A stretch of 64,000 nucleotides of DNA from assembly GCF_000733725.1 (NCBI RefSeq), contig NZ_JMQM01000001.1:2418001-2482000 (forward strand), given 5' to 3'. Numbering within the stretch: the stretch's first letter is position 1; each line of letters begins with the position of its first letter. The notes below the pieces were generated by a model. The model saw only the letters and a program-made list of their open reading frames with translations, did no database searches and was not told where the DNA came from. The position numbers and the translations under genes were made by a program. Below are positions 47,708-55,782 of this stretch, in pieces. The DNA comes from Nitratireductor basaltis. GTDB lineage: Bacteria > Pseudomonadota > Alphaproteobacteria > Rhizobiales > Rhizobiaceae.

Positions 47708-47933
47708 GTGACCAACAATCCCGGAGCATTTTAAAGCATCGGTTTGTCACGGCCTTCAGGGCATGGGAGAGCCAGCTTGAAACGCTCATCAAATAGCGCA
47801 TTCATGCACGGCGTTCATCCATGAAGGGTTAAAGGCCCTGACATTTCGAACGCGTCCTTGTGAGACGGCGGGATAAAAGCGCTTGAAGCCTGTCAGTGTC
47901 AAGTTAAACCTGACTTCCAAGTTCAGGCTTTCA

Positions 47934-48551
47934 TCACACGGCTTCATGTTTGTCCAGAAACTCTTGTGCCGTCAGCGCGCGAAAGTCGTCGAGCGCGGCG
48001 CGCAGCTTGTCATGCGACCAGTCCCACCAGGCCAGTTCCTCGAAACGTTCGGCGGTTTTTTCATCGAAGCGGCGGCGGATCGGATGGGCCGGCACGCCGC
48101 CGACAATGGTGTATGGCTCGACATCGCGGCTGACCACGGCGCCTGCGCCGATGACGGCGCCGTTGCCGATCTTCACGCCGGGCAGGACTGTTGCGCCATG
48201 GCCGAGCCAGGTGTCATGGCCGATACTCACCGCGTTTTCGCGCCGCCATTCGAAGAAGCCTTCCTCGTTCTGCGCATCCTGCCAATAGTCACCGGCGCGG
48301 TAGGTGAAGTGGTGAAGGGTCGCGCGCCAGGTCGGGTGGTTGGTGGCGTTGATGCGGCAGGCGGCTGCGATATTGGAGAACTTGCCGATCTGCGCGCACC
48401 AGACCAGACAGTCCTGCACGATATAGGAATAGTCGCCGACACTGCTGTCATTGACGCGGGAGCGCTCGCCGATTTCGGTGAAGCGGCCAAACGTGGAGCC
48501 GGTGACATCAGCCGTTTCATGCACCAGCGGCGTTTCCGACAGCTTGGTCAT
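47934..48551 (-). CDS. Hexapeptide-repeat acyltransferase of phosphonate metabolism
   Basis: A 205-residue left-handed beta-helix protein (DSSVGDYSYIVQDCLVWCAQ, GHDTWLGHGATVLPGVKIG, NGAVIGAGAVVSRDVEPYTI), resembling the XAT/CAT type and the family regularly found in phn clusters. An acetyl acceptor is unknown. It overlaps phnL by four bases and is the last gene of the leftward phn operon. A weak hairpin follows. Confidence 0.87.
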   Translation of the reverse strand: MTKLSETPLVHETADVTGSTFGRFTEIGERSRVNDSSVGDYSYIVQDCLVWCAQIGKFSNIAAACRINATNHPTWRATLHHFTYRAGDYWQDAQNEEGFFEWRRENAVSIGHDTWLGHGATVLPGVKIGNGAVIGAGAVVSRDVEPYTIVGGVPAHPIRRRFDEKTAERFEELAWWDWSHDKLRAALDDFRALTAQEFLDKHEAV

Positions 48552-49252
48552 GCGGCCCTCGCGGGGGCGAAGCCGGTCACGTCGATGATGTCATCGGCGA
48601 CCATGTCGCGCACTTCCTGATCGTGGAAGATGCCAAGCAGTGCAGTGCCTGCCTGCTTCTTTTCCCCGATCATCTCCACCACGACCTCGCGATTGGCGCG
48701 GTCGAGCGAGGCGGTCGGTTCATCCAGAAGCAGGATCGGGTGGGAGGTGATGAAGCCACGGGCAATGTTCACGCGTTGCTGCTCGCCGCCAGAGAATGTG
48801 GCCGGCGGCAATTGCCACAGGCGCTCCGGCAGATTGAGCCGGGCGAGCATGGTAGAAGCCTTTTCGCGGGCGGCATCGGGGGCAAGGCCTTCCGCTATCG
48901 CCGGTTCTGCCACGATATCAACCGCAGAGACGCGCGGCACCACGCGCAGGAACTGGCTGACATAGCCAATTGTGCTGTTGCGGATGGCGATGATCGTGCG
49001 CGGATCGGCGGTGACGAGGTCGATCAGTTCGTGCCCGTGCTGGACGATGATCTGCCCACTGTCGGCGGCATAGTTTCCATAGGCCATCTTGAGGATCGAA
49101 CTCTTGCCCGCGCCCGATGGACCGCCGAGCACGGCGCATTCGCCTGCGCGAACCGCGAAGGATGCATTCTTGACCACGGACAGGCGTATGCCGCCCTGCA
49201 GATGCATGGTGAAGCTCTTGGACAGTTCCGAGACGACGAGTGGCGTTGTCAT
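48548..49252 (-). CDS. phnL: Phosphonate C-P lyase complex protein PhnL
   Basis: ABC-type ATPase associated with the C-P lyase core (234 residues). Walker A GGPSGAGKSS, signature SGGEQQRVN, Walker B LLLDEPTASLD, and a regular H-loop (GIFHDQE). It is needed for the first steps in phosphonate breakdown. It starts 4 bp after phnK ends on the same strand. Confidence 0.95.
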   Translation of the reverse strand: MTTPLVVSELSKSFTMHLQGGIRLSVVKNASFAVRAGECAVLGGPSGAGKSSILKMAYGNYAADSGQIIVQHGHELIDLVTADPRTIIAIRNSTIGYVSQFLRVVPRVSAVDIVAEPAIAEGLAPDAAREKASTMLARLNLPERLWQLPPATFSGGEQQRVNIARGFITSHPILLLDEPTASLDRANREVVVEMIGEKKQAGTALLGIFHDQEVRDMVADDIIDVTGFAPARAA

Positions 49253-49256
49253 GGGG

Positions 49257-50033
49257 TCACACCTGCAGGATCGAGGAAACGAGAAGCTGGGTATAGGGCG
49301 CCTGGGGGTCGTCCAGCAGGCGGTCGGTCAGGCCGCTTTCGACGACGTGGCCGTCCTTCATCACCATCATGCGGTGGGAGAGAAGGCGTGCGACGGCAAG
49401 GTCGTGGGTGACGACGATTGCCGCCAGGCCCATATCCTGAACAAGACCGCGCAGGAGATCGAGCAGGCGCGCCTGCACCGAGACATCCAGTCCGCCGGTC
49501 GGCTCGTCCATGAAAACGAGACGCGGCCCGGTGACAAGGTTTCGCGCGATCTGCAGGCGCTGGCGCATGCCGCCGGAGAAGGCGCGCGGCTGGTCGTCCA
49601 CGCGGTCTGCGGCGATCTCCACGCGGCCGAGCCAGTCGGTTGCCGTCTCGCGGATCTGGCCGTAATTCCGGTCGCCCAGCGCCATCAGCCGCTCGCCGAC
49701 ATTGGCGCCGGCAGACACCGTCATGCGCAGCCCGTCGGCCGGGTTCTGATGCACGAAGCCCCAGTCGGTGCGCATGAGGAATCGCCGCTCCGCCTCGCTC
49801 ATGCGGTAAAGGTCGCGGGTCGTGTCGTCGCGCATGCGGTAGGAGACGATGCCGGATGTGGGCAGCAGGCGCGTCGAGAGGCAGTTGAGCAAGGTGGTCT
49901 TGCCGGAGCCGGATTCTCCGACGATTGCCAGCACTTCGCCGGGATAGAGGTCAAAGGAGACGTCGTTGCAGCCGATGCGGTTTCCATAGAATTTGGAGAC
50001 CGAGCGGGCGGTGAGCAGGGGTTGGTCGGTCAT
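49257..50033 (-). CDS. phnK: Phosphonate C-P lyase complex protein PhnK
   Basis: A 258-residue ABC ATPase that docks on the PhnGHIJ core. Walker [10 protein letters not shown], signature FSGGMRQRL, Walker B VFMDEPTGGLD, and the PhnK opening RSVSKFYGNRIGCNDVSFDL. Its start is separated from the phnJ stop by 289 bp that contain a palindromic repeat element, unusually far for this operon. Confidence 0.95.
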   Translation of the reverse strand: MTDQPLLTARSVSKFYGNRIGCNDVSFDLYPGEVLAIVGESGSGKTTLLNCLSTRLLPTSGIVSYRMRDDTTRDLYRMSEAERRFLMRTDWGFVHQNPADGLRMTVSAGANVGERLMALGDRNYGQIRETATDWLGRVEIAADRVDDQPRAFSGGMRQRLQIARNLVTGPRLVFMDEPTGGLDVSVQARLLDLLRGLVQDMGLAAIVVTHDLAVARLLSHRMMVMKDGHVVESGLTDRLLDDPQAPYTQLLVSSILQV

Positions 50034-50076
50034 TGCTGGTCACCTCGAATATGTTCGGAAAGGTAGGCGTCTGTCT

Positions 50077-50308
50077 CACCCCCCTCTGTCCTGCCGGACA
50101 TCTCCCCCTCAAGGGGGGAGATTGGTCGTTGAGAAGGCAGTGCCAGCATTTGGTGTGCAGGCGATATATAGACGCCAGCCATTCTCCCCCCTTGAGGGGG
50201 GTGAGTAGCGGTTGGCCGCAGGCCAGGACAAAGCCAATGATTTGGCTTTGTCAGCGCCCGAACGCGTGGAGCGCAAGCGGAGCGCGCCCGGCAGGGCAGA
50301 GGGGGGTT
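50077..50308. repeat. Palindromic intergenic repeat element, type 2, copy B, inside the phn operon
   Basis: Left arm (50077-50125) is identical over 49 bp to copy A at 14468. The right arm is diverged and interrupted by about 85 bp that include an 11-bp hairpin, GACAAAGCCAA / TTGGCTTTGTC (50227-50252). The element ends with GGCAGAGGGGGG as in copy A. It fills nearly the whole phnK-phnJ gap. Confidence 0.88.
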
Positions 50309-50322
50309 GTTATGCTCTGACA

Positions 50323-51168
50323 TCAATCACCCTCCCTTGCCCGATGCGCTTCGCAGTGGTCGGTGTCGGAGCAGACGAACATGCGTCCGCCCCTGTCATC
50401 GAGCACTACCTCGTCAAGATAGACACCGGTGGAGCCACAGAGCGCGCAGGGGTCCTCGAATTTCTGGATCTCGAAGGGGTGATCCTCGAAGTCGAGGCTG
50501 ACGACATCCGTGTGTGGCGGGATGGCGTAGATGCGTTTTTCGCGGCCTGCGCCGAAAAGCTGGAGCGCTTCGCTGCGGTGCATTTTCGGGTTGTCGAATT
50601 TTGGCGTGGGCGACGGGTCCATCACGTAGCGGCCATGCACCTTGACCGGATAGGCATAGGTGGTGGCGATGTGGCCGTGCTGGGCGATGTCCTCGTAGAG
50701 CTTCACGTGCATGAGGCCGTATTCTTCCAGCGCATGCATCTTGCGCGTCTCGGTCTCGCGCGGCTCCAGAAAGCGCAAGGGCTCGGGGATCGGCACCTGG
50801 TAGACCAGTACCTGACCCTCACGCAGCGGTTCTTCCGGAATGCGGTGACGGGTCTGGATGATACTGGCGTCGCGTGTATGGGTGGTAACGGCGACATTGG
50901 CGACCTTCTGGAAAAAGGCGCGGATGGAAACGGCGTTGGTGGTGTCGTCCGCGCCCTGATCGATGACCTTCAACACATCATCAGGACCGATGACGGCCGC
51001 AGTGACCTGAACGCCGCCGGTGCCCCATCCATAGGGCATGGGCATTTCGCGGCTGGCGAACGGTACCTGATAGCCGGGAATGGCGATGGCCTTCAGGATC
51101 GCGCGGCGGATCATCCGCTTGGTCTGCTCATCCAGATAGGCGAAGTTGTATCGGGCGATATGGTTCAT
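50323..51168 (-). CDS. phnJ: Alpha-D-ribose 1-methylphosphonate 5-phosphate C-P lyase
   Basis: Radical SAM enzyme that breaks the carbon-phosphorus bond. About 281 residues with four Cys near the C-terminus: DPCALCGSTG and MFVCSDTDHCEAH. The middle contains QHGHIATTYAYPVKV. I use the ATG at 51168 (MNHIARYNFAYLDEQTKR); a TTG at 51180 is less likely. The start lies 251 bp from the phnI stop, with a small gene in the opposite direction between. Confidence 0.95.
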   Translation of the reverse strand: MNHIARYNFAYLDEQTKRMIRRAILKAIAIPGYQVPFASREMPMPYGWGTGGVQVTAAVIGPDDVLKVIDQGADDTTNAVSIRAFFQKVANVAVTTHTRDASIIQTRHRIPEEPLREGQVLVYQVPIPEPLRFLEPRETETRKMHALEEYGLMHVKLYEDIAQHGHIATTYAYPVKVHGRYVMDPSPTPKFDNPKMHRSEALQLFGAGREKRIYAIPPHTDVVSLDFEDHPFEIQKFEDPCALCGSTGVYLDEVVLDDRGGRMFVCSDTDHCEAHRAREGD

Positions 51169-51242
51169 TGCAGACCCCAAGCTCGCGTTAAGGTTTTAGG
51201 TGCATTCTGGTTCTCGCAGAAGATTTGCCTCGCGAGGTTGTC

Positions 51243-51416
51243 ATGCCCACAGTCGAGACCATCGAGACCATCGGCCTTGCTGCCATGCTCGTCTTCATAG
51301 CGATCGTGATCTGGCGGGCAGCACATGCCGAGCCAACCGTGCGGAAGGACTGCGCCAACAATGCCAGCGGCTTTTACGGCGGTGGCGATGGCGGCTCCTG
51401 TGACGGAGGCGACTGA
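51243..51416 (+). CDS. Possible small membrane protein, antisense in the phnI-phnJ gap
   Basis: A 57-codon frame, with one hydrophobic span (IGLAAMLVFIAIVIWRAAHA) and a Gly/Asp/Cys-rich tail (GFYGGGDGGSCDGGD). A GAGG is 8 bp upstream of the ATG. Small proteins with such Gly-rich tails occur in rhizobia, but no named family is recognised. It runs opposite to the surrounding phn genes. Confidence 0.45.
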   Translation: MPTVETIETIGLAAMLVFIAIVIWRAAHAEPTVRKDCANNASGFYGGGDGGSCDGGD

Positions 51417-51418
51417 AG

Positions 51419-52522
51419 TCATTCCGCTGCCTCCCGGCTAGCCTCGCCCTCGCGGCGCTCTTCGAATTCGCGGCGCATCTGGCGTACGAGGCCGAGTTCG
51501 GCCTGGAAATCGACATAGTGGGGCAGTTTCAGATGCTCGACGAAGCCGGTCGCCTGCACATTGTCGGAATGGGAAACCACGAATTCCTCGTCCTGTGCGG
51601 GCGCGGTGATGTCTTCGCCAAGCTCGCTGGCGCGTAATGCGCGGTCGCAAAGCGCCATGGCCATGGCCTTGCGCTCCGACTGGCCGAAGACCAGACCATA
51701 GCCGCGGGTGAATTGCGGCGGCACCTTCATCGATCCCTTGAACTGGTTGACCATCTGGCACTCGGTGACGCGGATGCGGCCAAGCGGGACGGGGAAGCCA
51801 AGCTCGGGCATATCAAGCTCGATCTCCACCTCCCCGATGCGGATTTCGCCGGCAAAGGGATGGCTGCGCGCATAGCCACGTTGGGTGGAATAGCCGAGCG
51901 CCAGCAGGAAGCCTTCATCACCGCGCGAAAGCGCCTGAAGGCGAGCATCGCGCTCCATCGGATATTCGGGCGGTGTGCGGGTAATGTCGGCGGGCTCGTG
52001 ATTGTCACCACGGGCGTCGTCGCTCTCAATAAGCCCTTCGCCTGCGAGAATGTCGGTGACGCGAGGCATGTCTGCAGCGTCATCCTCGCGACGTTCCGGC
52101 TCGGCAGGCGCATCCTCGCCGGCAAGTGCGGGGTCAAGCAGACGATGCGTGTAATCGAAGGTCGGCCCCAGCAACTGGCCGCCGGGCAGGTCCTTGTAGG
52201 TTGCGGAGATGCGGCGTTCCACCTGCATGGCGGCGGTGTCGATGGGGCGAGAATAGCCAAAGCGCGGCAGAGTGGTGCGATAGGCGCGCAGAAGGAAGAT
52301 TGCCTCGATCATGTCGCCACGCGCCTGCCGCACGGCAAGCGCTGCAAGACCCGTATCGTAGAGCGAGCCTTCGGCCATGACGCGATCGACAGCAAGTGAG
52401 AGCTGGCCCGCGATCTGCTCCAGCGTGAGTGCGGGAACCGCACGGTCGCCGCGTCTTCGGTCTGCAAGCAGGCGATGCGCGTTGTCGATGGCGGCCTCAC
52501 CGCCCTTGACGGCAACATACAT
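51419..52522 (-). CDS. phnI: C-P lyase core protein PhnI
   Basis: A 367-residue component of the PhnGHIJ core, involved in the nucleosidase/phosphonate transfer step that forms ribose 1-phosphonate triphosphate. Family marks are MYVAVKGGEAAIDNAHRLL at the start, YSTQRGYARSHPFAGEIRIG, and the C-terminal NVQATGFVEHLKLPHYVDFQ. It starts 4 bp after phnH. The C-terminal end is charged (REGEASREAAE). Confidence 0.95.
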   Translation of the reverse strand: MYVAVKGGEAAIDNAHRLLADRRRGDRAVPALTLEQIAGQLSLAVDRVMAEGSLYDTGLAALAVRQARGDMIEAIFLLRAYRTTLPRFGYSRPIDTAAMQVERRISATYKDLPGGQLLGPTFDYTHRLLDPALAGEDAPAEPERREDDAADMPRVTDILAGEGLIESDDARGDNHEPADITRTPPEYPMERDARLQALSRGDEGFLLALGYSTQRGYARSHPFAGEIRIGEVEIELDMPELGFPVPLGRIRVTECQMVNQFKGSMKVPPQFTRGYGLVFGQSERKAMAMALCDRALRASELGEDITAPAQDEEFVVSHSDNVQATGFVEHLKLPHYVDFQAELGLVRQMRREFEERREGEASREAAE

Positions 52523-52525
52523 GGC

Positions 52526-53137
52526 TCAGCCCTCCTTCATGGTGATGCGGGTTGTGCGCGGCAGGCAGGCGATGCCGGCACGGGAGACGAGAACAAGATC
52601 CACTCCGCGGGGATAGCGCCCAATGTTCTGCGCCCATTGCTGCAGGAAATGGCGCGGCATGGGTGTGGGCGAGAGCTCCGCCTGCTCGCGGATGCCGGGA
52701 CCGGAAAGGCGAAGCGCCTCGCCGTGGCTGAGATTGTCGACCTGCAGGATGATCGTGGCGGAGCGATCCGGATAGGATTGGGAGCCTTGAGCGAAATTCT
52801 CCAGCGCGATCAGTTCCGATGGCTGGCTGACAAGGACGAAATGGGCTGCACTTGGCTGGGCGGCGACGGGTGCGCCGGTGTGGAAGCCGAGCCAGGTGGT
52901 CACGGCCTTTTCCGCAGCAAGTCCCGCATCAAGCCATATCGGCGTATCCGCGTCGCATAGCGTGAGAGCAACCGCGCCTGCTTCGGGCGAAAGCGGGGCG
53001 GGCGGGCGCGGCAGAGCAATGTCGCGGAAGATGGAGCCCGGGCGCGCCATCGCATCCATGAGGCCGCGAAAATTTGTTTGCGCCTGCATCACGGCGTCAT
53101 GAAAGCCGCCTTCGATTGCCATTTCTTCCATGCGCAT
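52526..53137 (-). CDS. phnH: C-P lyase core protein PhnH
   Basis: A 203-residue core subunit, structurally related to PLP-dependent transferases but without the cofactor. Conserved features include FRGLMDAMARPGSIFRDIAL, CDADTPIWLD, GSQSYPDRSATIILQV and LSGPGI. It overlaps the end of phnG by one base. It belongs to the same complex as PhnG, I and J. Confidence 0.93.
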   Translation of the reverse strand: MRMEEMAIEGGFHDAVMQAQTNFRGLMDAMARPGSIFRDIALPRPPAPLSPEAGAVALTLCDADTPIWLDAGLAAEKAVTTWLGFHTGAPVAAQPSAAHFVLVSQPSELIALENFAQGSQSYPDRSATIILQVDNLSHGEALRLSGPGIREQAELSPTPMPRHFLQQWAQNIGRYPRGVDLVLVSRAGIACLPRTTRITMKEG

Positions 53138-53583
53138 CAGTCTTCCCCTCTCGTCATGGTGAAGAAGTCCACCCTTGTCGCAGCCGTTTCCTCGCGCTGG
53201 AGTCTGTCCTCTGCCTCCTGCTCGTGGCGCAGCGGAAACAGGATTTGCGTGTCGATGCGACTTGCATGTTCGGAACGCTGGCGAAGGGCATCGAGAAGTG
53301 CCGAAAGGCGCACCTTTTCCTGATCGCGGCCCAGCGCATAGGCGTGGCCGATCTCACCGGTCGGCAGCTTCACGCTGGCGCGCGTGACGGTCGCGTCTCC
53401 GAAATTGAAAGGCGAACCCCCGCCGCCGATGCGCCCGCGCAATGCGACGAGGCCGGTTTCCGGCCCGCGCAGATCCTGCGCTTCGGAGGGCAGTTCATGT
53501 TGACTGAACAATTCGCCGAGGCGCTTGCCCGGAGCGCGAGCGAGGATACCCATCGCCTCCTGCCGTGAAAGTGCTGCCGTCAT
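53137..53583 (-). CDS. phnG: C-P lyase core protein PhnG
   Basis: About 148 residues, the first gene of the leftward operon. Family motifs: RQEAMGILARAPGKRL at the N-terminus, ARVTVTRASVKLPTGEIGHA-type segment with GRIGGGGSPFNFGDATVTRA, and GHAYALGRDQEKVRLSALLDAL. I use the ATG at 53583 with GAGG 8 bp upstream; an upstream start at 53619 is in frame but would lie within the operator palindrome. Confidence 0.93.
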   Translation of the reverse strand: MTAALSRQEAMGILARAPGKRLGELFSQHELPSEAQDLRGPETGLVALRGRIGGGGSPFNFGDATVTRASVKLPTGEIGHAYALGRDQEKVRLSALLDALRQRSEHASRIDTQILFPLRHEQEAEDRLQREETAATRVDFFTMTRGED

Positions 53584-53599
53584 CTTCATCACCTCATAT

Positions 53600-53619
53600 T
53601 TGTATATTGCTCTATACAA
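53600..53619. promoter_or_regulatory. Likely PhnF operator
   Basis: Inverted repeat TTGTATA-N6-TATACAA between phnG and phnF, 17 bp from the phnG start. GntR/HutC regulators of the PhnF type bind such sites, and the position between the two divergent genes suits control of both. Confidence 0.78.
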
Positions 53620-53688
53620 CTAGATGTCTTAAGTTCTTCTCCTAGTCTCGATCCGTGACGGGTGTGTGACAGACCGGAGAAAAATGAA

Positions 53689-54435
53689 GTGAGCAATGCA
53701 GGCGTGATGGAGAGGCGCAGCGGGGTCGCGCTCTGGCGGCAGATTGCGGATCGCATTCGCCATGAGCTTCGTGAGGGACTGGCCAATCACGAAGGCAGGC
53801 TGCCGCCGGAAATGGAGCTTGCGGTCCGGTTCGGCGTCAACCGACATACAGTGCGGGCCGCCATCCGCTCGCTGATCGACGAGGGCATCCTGCGCGCTGA
53901 ACAGGGTCGCGGGACCTTCGTGCAAAGTCGGCCGAAACTCGCCTATCCCATCCGCCGTCGCACGCGATTTTCCGAAGGCCTCTCCGGGCAGGCGCGCAAG
54001 GCGCGGGGCATATTGTTAGCGCATGATTACTTACCGGCGGCGGAGAGCGTGGCAGAACAGCTTGGCCTGAAAGCTGGCGCACAGATCCTGCGGCTGGAGA
54101 CACTGTCCTTTGCCGATGGCTGGCCAATTTCACGGGCCATCAGCCATTTTGATGCCGCGCGTTTCGAGGGGCTGGAAAGGCATTTCGAGGAGACCGGAAG
54201 CATTACCGCATCGTTCAGGCGGCTGGGGCTGGAGGACTACACCCGGCGTGAGACCGCCATCACCGCTCAGCATACCGAGAGTGCCGATCTTGAACATCTG
54301 AAGCTTTCGCCCGGTGCCATCATTCTGATCACGCAGGCGGTGAATGTGGATGGCGAGGGCACGCCCGTGCAATATTCGCTGACACGATTTGCCGCCGACC
54401 GGGTCGAACTGCAGGTGGACGGGCGCGAGATCTGA
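53689..54435 (+). CDS. phnF: Phosphonate operon transcriptional regulator PhnF (GntR/HutC family)
   Basis: A 248-residue regulator with an N-terminal winged helix (LWRQIADRIRHELREG, ELAVRFGVNRHTVRAAIRSL, GRGTFV) and a C-terminal UTRA effector domain. It is divergent from phnGHIJKL. I use the GTG at 53689, with GGAG 9 bp upstream; ATG at 53707 is possible. It probably represses the phn operon through the palindrome at 53600, with a phosphonate-pathway ligand. It is followed by a YnjBCD-like transporter. Confidence 0.92.
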   Translation: MSNAGVMERRSGVALWRQIADRIRHELREGLANHEGRLPPEMELAVRFGVNRHTVRAAIRSLIDEGILRAEQGRGTFVQSRPKLAYPIRRRTRFSEGLSGQARKARGILLAHDYLPAAESVAEQLGLKAGAQILRLETLSFADGWPISRAISHFDAARFEGLERHFEETGSITASFRRLGLEDYTRRETAITAQHTESADLEHLKLSPGAIILITQAVNVDGEGTPVQYSLTRFAADRVELQVDGREI

Positions 54436-54536
54436 CCTTCCTCTCACGGCGAATTGAGTGCTTCGCGAGCAGGTTGCGCGTTGCCATGACGCTCGCCCTC
54501 GTGCTCAATCAGCCGCGAAACATTCCGGAGGTTTTC

Positions 54537-55757
54537 GTGCTCAAGAAGCTGACCATCGCCCTGTCGCTGTCATTTGTCGGCAGCCTCGCCCATGCCGACA
54601 GTCCCGATATCGCCAACTGGGAGAGCGTGGTTGAAGAGGCGCGCGGGCAGACGGTCTATTTCAATGCATGGGGCGGCGCGGAAAACATCAATGCCTATCT
54701 GGAATGGGTGGGTGAGGAACTGCGCGACTGCTGCGAAATCGAGCTTGCGCATGTGAAGCTCGATGACACGGCCAACGCCGTGGCCAAGGTTGTTGCAGAA
54801 CGTGCCGCGGGTCGCGATCAGGGCGGTTCGGTCGATCTCATCTGGATCAATGGCGAGAATTTCGCCTCCATGAAGGAGCGCGGCCTGCTTCTGGAGAAGG
54901 GATGGGCGGAAAAGCTGCCCAATTGGTTATTCGTCGATATCGCAAACAAGCCGACGGTGCTGACCGATTTCACCATTCCCGTGGAAGGACAGGCCGCCCC
55001 CTGGGGCATGGCAAAGCTCGTCTTCTTTTACGACTCGGCCCGCCTGGAGGAAGTCAGCCTGCCCTCCAGTGCGGACGAACTGCTCGATTGGGCAGAAGCC
55101 AATCCGGGACGTTTCTCCTATCCGTCACCGCCGGATTTCATTGGCAGTTCCTTCCTCAAGCAAGTGCTGATCGAAACGGTTGGCGATCCGACCGTGCTGC
55201 AACAGCCGGCCGATGAGGCTGATTTCGACACCGCGAGCGCGCCGCTGTTCGACTATCTCGACCGGCTGCACAAGGTGGCATGGCGCGAGGGACGCGCCTT
55301 TCCGCAGAACTATCCGGCCATGAAGCAGCTTCTGGCCGATGGCGAACTTGAAATCATCTTCGCCTTCAACCCGTCCGAAGCCTCCAACGCCATTGCCAAT
55401 TTCGAGTTGCCGGACACGGTGCGTTCATTCACCTTCGAGGAAGGCACGCTCGGCAACACGCATTTCGTGGCCATTCCCTACAATGCCTCGGCCAAGGCAG
55501 GTGCGCTGGTAACGGCGAATTTCCTCATGTCGCCGGAGGCGCAGTTGCGCAAGCAGGACCCAGAGGTCTGGGGCGACCCGACCGTTCTCGGCATGGACAA
55601 GTTGCCTGAAACGCTTCAGGCGGATTTCGCCGCGCTGGATCTTGGTATCGCCACGCTTGCGCCGGAAGAGCTTGGACCGGTTCTGGAAGAGCCGCATCCA
55701 AGCTGGATGGAGCGCGTGGAGGAAGCCTGGAAACGGCGCTACACGGTTGGCAACTGA
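54537..55757 (+). CDS. ynjB: ABC transporter substrate-binding protein, YnjB-like
   Basis: A periplasmic binding protein of about 406 residues with a Sec signal (LKKLTIALSLSFVGSLAHAD). YnjB features: VYFNAWGGAENINAYLEWV near the N-terminus, AVAKVVAERAAG and WINGENFASM. The GTG at 54537 follows CGGAGG at good spacing. The ligand of YnjB is not known to me; the location after phnF suggests a phosphonate-related substrate. It is the first gene of a three-gene importer and lies 101 bp downstream of phnF. Confidence 0.85.
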   Translation: MLKKLTIALSLSFVGSLAHADSPDIANWESVVEEARGQTVYFNAWGGAENINAYLEWVGEELRDCCEIELAHVKLDDTANAVAKVVAERAAGRDQGGSVDLIWINGENFASMKERGLLLEKGWAEKLPNWLFVDIANKPTVLTDFTIPVEGQAAPWGMAKLVFFYDSARLEEVSLPSSADELLDWAEANPGRFSYPSPPDFIGSSFLKQVLIETVGDPTVLQQPADEADFDTASAPLFDYLDRLHKVAWREGRAFPQNYPAMKQLLADGELEIIFAFNPSEASNAIANFELPDTVRSFTFEEGTLGNTHFVAIPYNASAKAGALVTANFLMSPEAQLRKQDPEVWGDPTVLGMDKLPETLQADFAALDLGIATLAPEELGPVLEEPHPSWMERVEEAWKRRYTVGN

Positions 55758-55782
55758 CGACACATTGCGCAACGCAAACAGC

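Noticed and set aside
47886-47931. Terminator after the phn operon
   Set aside because: AAGCCTG and CAGGCTT are complementary but separated by a long loop and lack a T tract; too weak to call.
51165-51422. 85-codon minus-strand frame in the phnI-phnJ gap
   Set aside because: The plus-strand frame in the same place has a credible membrane span and ribosome site; this one has neither.
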